Of a stretch of DNA of 60,000 bases, positions 33,900 to 45,925 are shown piece by piece (position 1 is the first letter of the stretch; every line of letters starts with the position of its first letter). The stretch is from NCBI GenBank assembly GCA_950295325.1, contig OX485805.1:49502758-49562757 (forward strand). Reading direction: 5' to 3'. Origin of the DNA: Polytrichum commune (lineage: Eukaryota > Streptophyta > Polytrichopsida > Polytrichales > Polytrichaceae). The notes under the pieces were generated by a model that was given only the letters and a program-made list of their open reading frames with translations, was not told the origin of the DNA and made no database searches. The position numbers were made by a program, and so were the translations under genes.

Positions 33900-36370
33900 C
33901 ATGCTTGGAGTAGGAAACACTTGGCTTAGATTGTTCAATAAAACTAAGTGGATATGTGATTAGTGTGGAGGCAATTGGTGTTTGGTGTACTAAAGGTTGA
34001 TATTGTTCATGAAAGTTACACAATATGGCAAAAGAGCATGATTGTATACTCATTGTTTTGTATTGAGTATAGACATTTACGAACATTCAATGGACTTGAC
34101 AAGTGTGGTAAATGTGTGACATGGATTGCAACTGAGCCTAGCTGAAGACACATGACCCACGCCTTTGTAACACACATTTGTATGTTTGGGTTGGCACGGG
34201 TGCAAGTGAGGCTAGCTCTTCACATTTTCAACACCAACAATAGTGCATTACTCATGTTTGGATGCTCTTTCACTCTTGAAATCTTACACTTGTGAACCCT
34301 ATTATGCTACCTTGAATTAGTATCTTGGTGTATACAAAAATTCCAAAAAATAGTTGAGACATTGAGAATACATACAAATGAGGTATGTAAGTCTACATAT
34401 CACATCTTTCATTTATTACTTGGTTGTAACAATAGTCATTGGGCTTAATGTATTCATGTATTAGACTATATTTTGAACTCAGTTGCCATATGTGATGGAT
34501 ATTGGTTTATCATGACACATATCATTACATTTTAGTACTTTATGCCTTTATGACAACCCATGCTATGAAACTTTGATTTGAAAGCAAGGTAACATAGAGG
34601 AATATCTAACTACTTTGATAAGCATACATATTTCTAGTTGTAAGTTCAATCAACTTAAATATTGTGATGTAAAACATAGCACTAAATCCATGGTTACGAT
34701 GTTGGAAGCTATGTTTAGGGAAGCAATAGACTTGTGATGAAAGAAAATCCCACCCACCCACCTTTGCTTTATTTTGATGAAGAATAAAAAGGAAAAGGCC
34801 TTTGAAAAGAGGAAGATCGAGCTTTGAGAAAAGCTTTGAAAAATGACATCTCTATGCCATGACACAAATTATGAGTTTAAACTCTTACATTGATCTACCT
34901 AGCAATGGTCCTCTTTATAAGTTGAGCACTTTAGGCTCAAGTGATTCTAAATCTACATACATGGAAAGAAATATTACTTATCATGAATTGGATGTAACTA
35001 GGATGTAGATGAATAGAGCAAAATAACCATAATAACAAACGTAATGGTTAAGTGAAACAAGGAGATAGATGTTCAAACTACAAGGAATGGGGTAAGCAGA
35101 ATCAAACATTTGTTGCAGGAAGCCATGTGACAACAAAAATACTTAATAAGGTACATTTTCTTGCAAAACAAAATAGATTATGAAACAAACTATCTATGCT
35201 AGACAACACAACAAGTTAGGCATGATGGCAAATATTAAGCTCTATTATGCAAAATGTTATTGTGATTCCAAATAGAAAGATGCAAAAGAGGTAGAAAGAG
35301 TCTTGTGGACATTCCCACCCACCCACCCTTGTATTGCAAAGAAGAAGAAATTGAAGGATTTGGCCTCTGAAAAGAGGAAGTTCAAACTTTGTAATTTTTT
35401 TGAAAAGTTATCTCTCTCTCTACTATGTTCTTATTCTACCATAAACATATATAAATAATAATAAAATATAATCCCAAAGGATTAATTACTTTAGGGCTAT
35501 GTAAGTTTGCCTAACAAATATCCACAATAGATCTCATTCTATGCATTTATATACTTAGATGGTTAACTAATCCTATTTAAAGTGAAAGGAGACATGAGAA
35601 CCTCCTATCAAAGGTTAAGCCGCATTGGTAGTTTACCCTTTGGTAACTTTGTAGGCTTAGTGTAAAGCGTGCGGACTTGTGGGAGGTATATGCTAATTGC
35701 CTTAATTTTTGGTCACATGAGGTTCAAATGGCCAAGGAACATGTAGAATACTCAATGGTAGTTTGGGTATACACTAATACAAAATGTATGATTATGTTGT
35801 ATTTGATTGTGTGACATAGATAACAATTGGGTTATGTTGTTATTCACCTCGTGTATATTCCTAACCCTCTCTTTGGATTTGGTTGGTGGCATGGGCACAA
35901 GTGAGGCAGACCCTTCACAATTTTGACGGCACTTTTAGGTTTTGTATATCATCTTCTTTCAAAAATATTGTGTGTATAATGCTTAGGTGTTCTACAAAAT
36001 GACGAGGGATACAAAGCATTGGTGAGTTGAGTTTGAACCTTGAAATAAATTTTATACATGTCTTCCATGATACTCTTTTGAATTTGACTTTGTCAGTATT
36101 GGATATGAAATGCAACACATCGTTAAAGGGTACAAAAGTTACAACCTTAGTAGTTTGATGCTCAAAGGTTCACAATTTTAGATACATACCAAGTGAAATT
36201 AGTGATGAAAGTATAAGCATAACTATGCAATACTATGGCCATGAGGGTTGGTCCCACCCACCCTCCCGGGTTTTGAAAGGTACATGGATATGTAGAAGAA
36301 TGGTTTGGCCTCTAAACAAGAAGATGTATTGAGAAAGGACTATGCTTGAATGTAAGCATAGATCTACTTA
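33900..36370. repeat. Diverged long-range repeat modules
   Basis: Three modules share 'cccacccaccc' followed within 60 bp by 'ggcct.tgaaaagaggaag', at about 34745, 35313 and 36247. A preceding block ('gcaagtgaggc.agc.cttcac') is at about 34200 and 35893. This suggests an ancient duplication at about 1.7 kb spacing, with a shorter internal copy. No protein is encoded consistently. Confidence 0.4.
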
Positions 36371-36379
36371 AGAAATGCC

Positions 36380-36552
36380 CAACTCTCTCACACACACGAG
36401 TGCTAATGGAAGAGCTATATTATTGAGAAAGGATCTCTCTCACTCTCTCTCACTCTCTCATGAGTGCTAATGTAAGAGCTACATTACTAAGAAAGAGATC
36501 TCTCTCTCTCACACACACATGACTACTAATGGAAGAGCTATATTATTGAGAA

Positions 36553-36597
<45 letters not shown>

Positions 36598-36812
36598 GTG
36601 CTAATGTAAGAGCTACATTACTAAGAAAGAGATCTCTCTCACTCTCTCTCTCTCTCTCATGAGTGCTAATGTAAGAGCTACATTACTAAGAAAAAGATCT
36701 CTCTCTCTCACACACACATGAGCACTAATGGAAGAGCTACATTATTGAGAAAGAGATCTCTCTCTCACTCTCTCGTGAGTGCTAATGTGAGAGCTATATT
36801 ATTAAGAAAGAG
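36380..36812. repeat. Minisatellite with alternating subunits
   Basis: Seven copies of a roughly 60-bp unit: 'gagtgctaatg.aagagcta', then '.atta.t.agaaagagatc', then a variable CT/CA tract. Two subtypes differ at linked positions: 'atgGaagagc...attGag' and 'atgTaagagc...actAag'. The order is G, T, G, T, T, G, T, which suggests duplication of dimers. Confidence 0.85.
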
Positions 36813-37419
36813 ATTGGCGAGGTTGTAAATGTGAGAGAAATGTCAATTTCATAAAGCACTCCATCCATAAAAGAGAGTTGTCACAATTAAAGAGGTGTAA
36901 AAGATGCATAAGTGGTGGTCTAGTCATCATTGACCAAGGTTATTTGTCTCGCTTAATTATCATTTGTTCTATCTCCTTGTAGAACTGGTTGTTCCTACCA
37001 TAATGTTCATTACCTTTCATGGATATTGCATTCTTATCGAGGTTAGACCATTTCCCGTTACCTCCTTTGTTTTCACTAATTCACCTTCCCTTCTACCAAT
37101 ACTTCATATTGGTACATGGTTTTATCATCAACAAGGTATTCCTCTAGTTACCGGTAGGACTAGCATAGATGAACGTAATCCATTCCCTTCTCTATAGTTC
37201 AACACGTCTATATCACCATTCCTTGATAGATGACGTCATTACCTTACCAAACCAAAGTATTAAGTCCATTGACATTCAACACCTCTAGTACTACCCTATA
37301 TTTATCATCCCAACTACCATGGTCTCGACTAACTACCATGCATCATACCAAAAATACGGTACTTTGTTACCAACACAACCTTGCATCATCTTCTAGTCCT
37401 CTTATACTTTCATCAATCA

Positions 37420-37823
37420 CCACTCTTTGAATACATTCATCATCGTATCTCTACTAGGCGGTACCATCTTCCCAAAGCGACTTCTTCTCACCCATACATT
37501 CGACATGTTGTATCTTAAATTTCTTCTCTTTTATCTTGCACTACCTTCTTGGTTATGTTGGATAACAATTCTATCCGATAACGCTATCAGTAACGTGAAG
37601 AGGCCTTCACCTTCACTTTCACCATTCTTTGAATGCATTCATCATCGTACCTCTACTAGGCGGTACCATCTTCCCAAAGCGACTCCTTCTCACCCATACA
37701 TTCGACATGTTGTATCTTAAATTTCTTCTCTTTTATCTTGCACTACCTTCTTGGTTATGTTGGATAACAATTCTATCCGATAACGCTATCAGTAACGTGA
37801 AGAGGCCTTCACCTTCACTTTCA
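37420..37823. repeat. 202-bp tandem duplication
   Basis: Two almost identical copies in tandem, offset by 202 bp (for example cgacatgttgtatcttaaat in both). Only a few substitutions separate them, so the duplication is recent. The second copy ends at the left terminus of the adjacent MITE. The frames it creates on the + strand are duplicated by-products. Confidence 0.9.
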
Positions 37824-37825
37824 TC

Positions 37826-38044
37826 GTTTATAATATTCAGTGTCACTTACTATTTGGAATTACGCAAGGCTATAACTTCTCGCTATAGATTTCATTTGTT
37901 ACCAACAGAGATTAAATAGGTTGTATGGATAATATACAACATTAGTGACTTTGATTGGTAAAAAGTTACATTCTTAGCAAAAGGTTATAGCATTGGGGAA
38001 CTCTGAATAGGAAGTGACACTAAATACCATAAACGGTGCACTAC
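37826..38044. mobile_element. MITE family A copy, about 219 bp
   Basis: The best preserved copy: left end cgtttataatattcagtgtc, right end 'gacactaaataccataaacg'. Internal pairing continues through 'acttactatttggaattacg' and 'ggttatagcattggggaact'. Confidence 0.8.
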
Positions 38045-41000
38045 CCAACTACCCTTTACATGCATTCAACATTCAATGAAAGAACTTCATACATACATCT
38101 ACAATCCTAATAGCACAAGTCACCACTCATACATTCCACAAGGAGGTAACCTCTTACAATACTTCACTAAATGGTCACACTTAAAATATATTGTTCCTCC
38201 TTATCTAAACATAGTCCAAAGTCTCTTAATCCTATCACGGTGCTAACCACACATTCAAATTTGTGTTTCCTCTTCGATAGAATCCTCCATCTTATCCTTG
38301 ACATCGTTTCTTGCAATATTTTTTCTAAATGACTAAACATTTATAACTTTAGCTTCCTATTGTTACCCTAGTCCTAAAAATCTCCATAGAAATACTCGGT
38401 GATGACTTTGTAGACTAAATGCACTCAATAAAGCTAGGGATGAAGCTCTTCGGAGCAAAGAAAACTATGTGTGGTAAGTTATTGTGCCATAACATCAAGA
38501 TTTGTCTTTACAATTTGCATGACAAAATCCACTTGCTTTGTTCCTTTACCACACATGGGCTCAACGTGTAAAGTCCATGTCCCGGCAACAATAACATATA
38601 CAAATCATAAGTCATATGCATGGGTACAATGACTGAGACTGCATATGTTAGTGTTTGGGGAGATTATTGGGTATAATTGGTCAAAATCCTAGTGTTTCCA
38701 AGTCCAACCGGTAATCTTTTCGGTTTTTAAAACTAGTTTTAGGTATATTCCATGAATTCCTCTTAAAGGAGGGGTAATTTTGTTGAAATCTTGAACTTCA
38801 ACCGGTATTTCTCTAATCCAACTAGTTCTCTTGTAACTAGAGGTTGGTTCTACACATTCATTGACACGGGTCCAAGTTACACCAATATCAACCATTTTTT
38901 TCCAAGGTGACCTTTATTGTTGTGTTGAATACTCAAATATAGAATATCAAATTGAGATCTTGATAATTTATCATTAAAAATAATGCTCAAAAGCAATGGA
39001 AAAATCAAGTTTTGGACATACATTTCATGACCTTAGAAATTTGAAAGTTGGATTTTTTTTTCATATTCCTTAGTTCGTTATAAATTTGAGGGCATCATTA
39101 CTAAAATTTATAGAAGAACGTCAGTTTAATGTAGTTTTACCATATTTTAAATAAATTTTAAACAATTATGTGTTCAATATCACCTACTTGCACACCACTT
39201 GCAATGTCTTCTAGAATATGTAGACTTTTCTTGGAAAACATTTGTCAACATAGATGGCTTGGCTTTGTAGACCAATGTGTTTTTTTATTAATTGTTTATC
39301 ATTTTTTCTTCACAAACTTCAAATTTAGTATATACTTTTGAATCACTTTCACTTAACTTATGCATGGTTTGGGAGCTATCCACTTGACTGTGCTTGCACC
39401 CCGGCATGCTAAAAAGTGGACTCGTGTATTGATTCTAAGCTTTTCAATTTTATGTGATATATGCCTCCACTACATAGACAAATTATACACCATGAATGAA
39501 ATATTTATTTATTACATATAAAATCCACTTTCACTTTCCAAAGTGATTGCCATTGAATGTTTCTCATCCATGACATGTAACTCAACAATTGTATCAAATA
39601 AACAAAGATAAGAGCAAAATAACACAATCTCAATCTAGAATGCAAAACTAAAGGAAACCCATGAGAGCTCCAAGAGCCTCTAGTTTGTAGAAACCTAGAA
39701 CCAAAGTGCAAACACAAACAACAAGACACATGATAGTCATTTACGAAAACAATGAATGAAATGTGAAGTGGATGAAACTAACACAACTATTGTCAAATTT
39801 TTCTCTAAACCTTAGGGCCCCCTTTTGTACATCTACCTTTACTTTGTAAAAATACAATAGCCTTTTAGATGTACACACTAGAGAAAAAGAACACCTCTCC
39901 CTCAAGTATACTATGTACAATAATGCCTCAAACTATATCCCTTCTGACACTCATATTAATTTGCACATGGTATGAAGAGTCCACCCCCTGGGCTCCACAC
40001 GACTAGTTTTACCAAAAAAATAGATTGACCTCTTTTATCCAACCTTGGACCATGTTTGTTATGATTGCCATTTGGAACTCAAGGTTTTCCGGTGCCATTC
40101 CTTGTTTATTTAGTGTTGGTTGTAGCACTCAAATTGTTAGAAATATCGTTGCCTTCAATCTTCGGATTTCACTTTTCTAATTTACTTCAATTTCATTATA
40201 ATATATCAGGGGCTAACAAAGTACCCCCTTCATAATTTGTAAGTAATTATATGGACCCCCAAAACACTTTGAATTAGGTAATTAGGTAATTGATAGGTCC
40301 ATTTAATTAGTCCAGGCTACCACAATACCGCCTACAATAATACCCCTTGATCACACATGCTATACAACCTTCCCCAAGGAGTTGCCCCACATGTGTCAAG
40401 GCTAGAGGCTTTCAAATAAACACAAAACAAAGAGAACCAATGAACAACGAGAAGGCAGAGAATGCAGAATGAGGAGGCAAGAAGTTGAGAATATGAAAAC
40501 CCTAAAGTGCGAAAATATTTATGAAATTGGTTTGGAAGATTCATGAAGTTGCTAGAGGTAAAGGTCCACTATCATGAAATCGAGGTGTGCCACATATCAA
40601 GTTGGTTTAGAAGAATCGTGAACTAATTTAGAAGGTACATGAAATTTGTATACCACTATGGTAACATCAATTGGAAAGTTCATAAACTACGCTAAATATG
40701 ATATTTTAGTGTCATATGGTATTTAGTGTTACTATGGTATTTAGTGTTACTATGGTATTTAAGTGAACAAATATTGTAATGGATGATAGATGAGTTCATC
40801 CATTGGCAAAACCCCTACCTTCTCTTGTCAACATCTTGTAATGAAATATTGTCATGGATAATTGACATGAAATTTGGATGGAAAATCTCTCGGTAAGTGA
40901 TGGTATTGCAACACTGTAAATCTAGAATCCCCCATAAAACTTACAAGGAATGACAATATAATACTGTTGGATTAGCATTTAGTGTTGGGTTAGCATTTAG

Positions 41001-41192
41001 TGTTGGTGACACTATATTGTGGTTTATAATTAGTATTGAGCAAGGCAACTAGAATTGGTGACACTAAGGGGATGTATACACCATGGACCATGTCATCGTC
41101 CCAAGGCTGTGTTAAATATGTGATTGGATGTTGAACTTGTCCTAGGACCACTTCGGTTTACACCAAGGAAAGAATGGTCATAGTGGCCATGG
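38045..41192. other. Intergenic, no gene seen
   Basis: Bases 38650-38895 are an arm of the long-TIR family (aatcctagtgtttccaagtc, 'aaccggtaatctttt', 'attcctcttaaagga'). Between 40700 and 41060 there are several 'tatttagtgtta' motifs like those in the CACTAAATA-ended elements. No coding region is recognised. Confidence 0.45.
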
Positions 41193-41654
41193 CACTACAA
41201 CAAAACACGTCTTTTATTCCAACACCCACTTCACTACATGTCTTTTACTATTATTAATAGTGAATTGGTGAAATGGTTGAATTCCACCTTTACTCATTTT
41301 ATGTCCGAGTTAACTTTGGGGTGACATGGTAGTGAAGTGGGACAAAAATTCACTTGGGAACGCACTTGAGAACGTGTTTAGGAACATTTAAGAGAACGTG
41401 CATGACTGTGGAAAGTGAAGTGTTTGAATTGGGTTTGTCAATTCAAAATGTCACATGTTTTTGGGTTTTCCACTGAATTCTCGCAAAAAATGACCCATAT
41501 CTTTTTGGATTAATAATTAATTGTACATATTTATACACAATATGACATTTCTACACACTCAACATATTATAATTTAATCTATCAGAGCATTTCCATCTTC
41601 TTCAATTCTAAATCCATCCTCATCTTCGTAAGATGGTTCATCCTCATTTGTGTT

Positions 41655-41942
41655 CTAAGTTACAACCACTTGATCACTGCTTAAAATCACAACCTCATCT
41701 AATATTGGATTTGTTGGTGTAGCATCATTGTCTAATGACGTTGGTACCAATCCACAATGCTCTTCAACATTGCCTAAAGACAAGCATCCTATCTCCGGCA
41801 TAGAATATTTTCTAGAAATAACTCTTGCTCCCCTTGGCTCTTTCCGTAGAACCACCTTCCATCCATGATTGTTCAAATCATCCGCAAAGATTACTTGTTC
41901 AACATGGAGTGGAAATGCAAAAGATTCGGCTGATAATGACAC
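41655..41942 (-). pseudogene. CACTA transposase C-terminal fragment
   Basis: A 95-codon frame. 'FPLHVEQVIFADDLNNHGW' followed by KVVLRKEPRGARV matches the C-terminal region of plant Tnp2-type CACTA transposases (family pattern: Q.FY..D....W.VV.....R). It follows the N-terminal fragment but in a shifted frame, with the start overlapping the end of that fragment. Confidence 0.6.
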
Positions 41943-42345
41943 TAGTCATTATTAAGGAGCATAAGAACTGCTTGCAACCGGTTGGTAGGGTTGTCCTTAA
42001 ATAGTGGAGTTCTAGCTTCTTTCAATAATTTTTCCATGTTCTCAGCATTGTCATCATTATTTTCATCATTCACATATGGTTCTACATTGACCAATTCGTC
42101 TAAGTCTTCATGAATTTCATGAAGTCCTTCTTCCGTTTTCTCTTTGTTTGGAGTGGTATTTGTACATCCGGGCAAACCATCATACCTCCTGAAACATTCA
42201 TTGACCATCTAAATTACCTCCACTTCTTCATTATTATCCTGCACAATTTTTGCATTTATTTCTAGTGCCATGTCTTCATCTACTTCTGTTTTCATATCAT
42301 TATTTCCTTGTACCGTCATATAATTCCCTTCTTGTGTCGCCATAC
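41942..42345 (-). pseudogene. CACTA transposase N-terminal fragment
   Basis: The 88-codon frame 41942-42208 contains the characteristic MEKLLKEARTPLFKDNPTNR then 'LQAVLMLLN' block of Tnp2 transposases, preceded by an acidic linker (NDENNDDNAENM). Upstream, in the same frame, an acidic stretch starts at an ATG near 42343 and is separated from it by a single stop just before 42208. The catalytic domain that should follow LMLLN is deleted. Confidence 0.65.
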
Positions 42346-43118
42346 ACATGTGTTTTTGTGCAATATAAATGTCATTGTTCACCTCCTATATGTACACCTA
42401 GAATAAGAAAACAATATAAGTGCTTTTAGTAAAAATATTTTTCATACACCTAATTTCCATATATACCATACAAGATAGACTATATCCCTCTACTATGTAC
42501 ATTATGGGATCAAAACTTAAACCCTAGAACCAATAACCTAATGTATAAATGAAGGTTTAATATTCTGTAATGGCCAACCCAAAGGTCCAATACAATAGGA
42601 CAAACTTAGACTGTTATTTTTTCATTGCATGACTATTGGAAGTTGTATGTGTATTGTACAAAGTGATATTTTTACCCGGATTTCACTCAATATTGGAGAT
42701 GAGAATCGCACATACAATGATATTAAGTGAACCCTACATTTTAAATCTTACACATGAGGAGCACATGTTAAATGAAACCAGTAGATACTTATACAACTTT
42801 AGTTGTACAATGATATAATGAGATGTAACATCATCTTACTACAAGTTATGATCCACTATGGCACCCTAGATATGCATATGAGTTCACGGTGCCATTTCTT
42901 TGCTACATGATAACCTGTGGTAATCTAAGTACCATAATAACTCTATGACACCCCATGATAACACTCTGTTACTCCAAGTATTAGTATATGTCCACTAATT
43001 ATTAAAATTTGCTTATATGTGACTATATTAAGAGGACCCCAATATCCCAGTACAATACATAGTTTTAAAATTAATAATAAATCAAATATGCAAAATAACT
43101 TTAAAAAACAACATGAGT
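42346..43118. other. Spacer between CACTA and SET pseudogene
   Basis: AT-rich, with no recognisable protein on either strand. It could be an intron or an internal part of the CACTA element if the SET gene belongs to it. Confidence 0.4.
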
Positions 43119-43721
43119 TTAATTCACGGAGTAATGCAAATACAACTCTTCTCCTGCTTTTATATTTCTTGATGCAATTGTCGTAACAAAACACCATTCA
43201 ATCATCTTCCAAGGTTTTGGAAGCATGCTATACTCCCACACTACATTGGCAATTTCTTCTCGTCCTATGGAGCTATTAATAAAACCTGCAACATTGCCCC
43301 TCTTCACACTCCCATCTACATAAATATCATCCTCGGCTTCAAGGACATAACTTTTGAAGCGGGGTACAAGATTTATCATTTTTCGGTATCAGTTATCTAA
43401 CTTGGTGTATTGGGGACCCACAAATGGCAAAAGAATATCGCCTGATTTTGCGGAATCCATAGCAAATAAACCCCATCCCGTGAATGAAAATTTTGAAATT
43501 TTCACTTCCCAATTTCTTTGGTGAGAGTTGAAAGTGGTGAACTTTGGTATGGGACCATTGCACCACTGCCCGTCAAAGGCTTCAAACCTCCAATTCATCG
43601 ATGTCAACTCCTCATTAGTGTAGTTTCTCTTTTCGGGGACAAGTTTGGGATTCTCATCTCTTTAAAAAAACAATTGTATGGCCACCTTAGCTGCTTCCTC
43701 AACAAAAGGCCATCTTTGTGC
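43119..43721 (-). pseudogene. SET-domain protein, broken by two in-frame stops
   Basis: Read on the minus strand from an acceptor-like site (43722-43725), one frame runs WPFVEEAAKVAIQLFF, stop (TAA, 43662-43664), then RDENPKLVPEKRN and on to GWGLFAMDSAKSGDILLPF, stop (TGA, 43389-43391), YRKMINLVPRFKSY, then 'VDGSVKRGNVAGFINSS' and finally 'IKAGEELYLHYSVN'. The order G.GLFA..., then the N.AGFIN helix, then AGEEL..HY, is that of a SET methyltransferase domain (normally NH.C and GEE..YDY). Loss of the usual H and C after the Asn is a departure. The frame is otherwise preserved on both sides of each stop, so decay is recent or a stop is bypassed. The function in this element is unknown. Confidence 0.7.
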
Positions 43722-43819
43722 CTACACAAATGCAATAAATGTTACATCAAAATTCAATCGACTCATTTATAAAATAATATATTATGATGAACACAAATAT
43801 ATCACATTTTAATAAGAAT

Positions 43820-44192
43820 TTTAAGGCCTACATTATCCATTGACATGGTCCAATGGGTTTTGCGGCGGGAGAGGCAAAAAAGGTGCTATAGTAGAAAAAT
43901 GCAATGGCCCATGGCAAGGAAATGTTGTAAAATACAATTTTTAATGTTTTTTTTGGGAAGAGAAGACGAAGACAAGAGAATGGTCAAACTTGACATTTTT
44001 TTCTTCCAAAATTGCCTTTTTGGGCATATATTAAAAAAGAATCATCACGTTCGCTTTTTGGTGCATGGTCATTCCTCTTGGTCCACGTTTGGTTTACACC
44101 TTGAGGGACCCAAAGGCTTTGTAAATTGATTTTTTTAAGAAATCAAACCATGGAAGTTGGACCATGGAAAAAGGTCATCCTCCATGATGTAA
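43820..44192. mobile_element. Probable TIR MITE adjacent to Harbinger-like copy
   Basis: The right end, 'gatgtaaactggccc' followed by TAA (44191-44193), is the inverse of a GGGCCAGTTTACATC terminus. The left end, near 43820 (ttttaaggcctacattatcc), is a poor match. The internal 'catggtccaa' near 43845 mirrors 'ttggaccatgg' near 44155. The boundaries are tentative. Confidence 0.45.
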
Positions 44193-44212
44193 ACTGGCCC
44201 TAAATATCATAT

Positions 44213-44700
44213 TTAGGGCCACTTCACACACAAGATTGAAGGCCCGTGACCATTGCAATCTAAGAGCTCTCATTGGTTGAAAGGGCGGAGACCGTCCAAG
44301 TTCACTTCACACATGAAGGTGAATGCCTCAAGGCCTTGGAGGTGGGCTTGGTGCAAATTCCGGGAGACCATGGTTTTTTTTATAATATTTTTTCCAGCAT
44401 GACAAATTTCAAGACAAATTGCAGGGCAGATTCCAAGACAGACAAACACCACCAAGCAATTCTCTCAATTTGATAAAGTTTGACAAAAATTGTATTAAAC
44501 CAAATCCTCCCATCTTTTCCCGCCAACAAAATATGCGATGGTCCCGCAACATAGTCCATTCTCACTTCACACCGTGCTTGAGGGCCCGTGACTACACAAA
44601 ACGGCTTTCCCAACACCCATGGTACGGCCCTTGGATGAGAGTCAAGGGTCCTCACCATTACAACGTCACAGCTCTTGGCTCATGTGTGAAGTGGCCCTCA
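44213..44700. mobile_element. Harbinger-like MITE, about 482 bp
   Basis: The element is 44216-44697, with the left end GGGCCACTTCACACACAAG and the right end 'catgtgtgaagtggccc'. The left flank is TTA and the right flank TCA (one mismatch). Inward, 'ggcccgtgacc' appears in both orientations across the element. It belongs to the same family as 1267-1765 and 45576-45922. Confidence 0.75.
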
Positions 44701-44794
44701 ATGTCGCTTGGAATGTTCATGAAGTTGAGTTTGCACTTATGTGAAGTCACGTTCCCAAAGGAGCAAAATCATCACCATCTATGATCACGAAGAA

Positions 44795-45010
44795 CCGGCA
44801 GTTAGTTACAGATGAACTGATTGAGTTTGAAAAATAGCCGATTGAAGTTCAAGACTGCAGGAAAATTACCGATCATGTTTGAAGAATCTATAGAAGAATA
44901 TACCCGATTTAATAAAGGAAAACCAAAGGATGTCATCAACATGTAACCGGTTGGACTTGGAAACACTAGGATCTCAACCGATTATGCCCAAAAATCTCCC
45001 CGGTCACCAT
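44795..45010. repeat. Solo arm of the long-TIR family
   Basis: Contains the most consensus-like arm: 'gttacagatgaactgattga', 'aggaaaattaccgatcatg', 'catgtaaccggttggacttg' and 'caaaaatctccccgg'. It begins beside 'gaaccggcagttagt', which is inversely echoed at 53350-53372 ('aactaaccgccggttc'). Confidence 0.7.
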
Positions 45011-45572
45011 GCATGAACTCCAAGTCTTCCAACGTGCCAACAAACGGCAATCGAATGCATTGATTTTGGGACTTTTCCCCCCAACTTTCAATGAGAAAAA
45101 CGTGTCAATGTGATGCGCCCACCTATGCACATGTAAGCCCCCAACAGTGTAGAAAATTATATTCTTATGCCAAGAGCAAGTGACACAATGCCAAGTAAGC
45201 TTCTATGAAAGAGACCTCACGCGTAAGGAGTAGAAGACGTGGACCTGAGTCATGGGGTGACGTTTTAAGTGCAATGCACCACGTTTGAGGGGGAGAGGGA
45301 ACTTGGAAGGAAAGGATCGCACACCAATGCACTTCTCCTCCACCCACAACATCATCAAGCTAAGTGACATGGTTGGGTGGGGTTGGGAATATGTCATGTA
45401 AGGTGCTAGAGTTATCCCTTACGCAATGCTTGTCTGAGTAGATTCAGCTTCAGAAACTCGCGTGAAGCATTCTTATTGTATATTTATAGAATGCAACGGT
45501 TGGTAGATGGTTGAGTGATGTCGTGTGCATTGATTCAACGTGAAAATGGTTTGATGCCCCCCAACCCTACTG

Positions 45573-45925
45573 TAAGAACGGCTTCCATACACGAGATTGA
45601 CGGCCCGTGATCGTTTCATTCCAAGGTCTCTCGTTGGTTGAGAAGGTTGAGACGGTCCAAATTCACTTCAGAAGAGAAGGTGTGGGCCTAAGGGCCCAAA
45701 GAAATCGTCACGGATGAAAAGTCCACGTGGAATTCTACATGGCAAACTACGTATAATGTTTCATGGTCTGTCGGAATTTGCGTCAAGCCCACCTCCACGA
45801 GGTGGGTCTAGTGAAAGTTTCGGTAGACCGTGTCATCCTTTACATGGTATGGCCTTTAGATGAGAATCGAGGGCCCTCACAATTATATGGTCACGGCCCT
45901 TAGATCGTGTGTGAAGTGGCCCTAA
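45573..45925. mobile_element. Harbinger-like MITE, 347 bp
   Basis: The element 45576-45922 is flanked by TAA on both sides. The right end, cgtgtgtgaagtggccc, is a good family match; the left end (gaacggcttccatacacgag) is degenerate. Internal 'ggcccgtgatc' and 'ggtcacggccc' are inversely related. Confidence 0.7.

Larger units (their letters stand above)
41193..42345 (-). mobile_element. CACTA (En/Spm) transposon remnant, internally deleted
   Basis: The 3' terminus CACTACAACAAAACACGTC begins at 41193 and is followed by subterminal repeats ('cttttattccaacacccac', 'atgtcttttacta'). Two transposase fragments on the minus strand follow, N-terminal then C-terminal, with the catalytic middle missing. 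No matching inverted terminus was found upstream, so the 5' boundary is open and could lie anywhere beyond 42345. Confidence 0.65.

Noticed and set aside
36380-36812. CRISPR-like array of regular repeats
   Set aside because: Spacers are CT/CA microsatellite tracts, not unique sequences, and the genome is a plant nuclear one.
37427-37919. Two similar 96-97 codon ORFs that could be taken for tandem paralogs
   Set aside because: They result from the 202-bp tandem duplication, whose length is not a multiple of three; no protein family is recognised.
44213-45925. A single long LTR-like pair bounded by similar ends at 44.2 and 45.9 kb
   Set aside because: The similar ends are inverted, not direct, each belongs to its own TAA/TTA-flanked MITE, and no primer-binding site or polyprotein is present.
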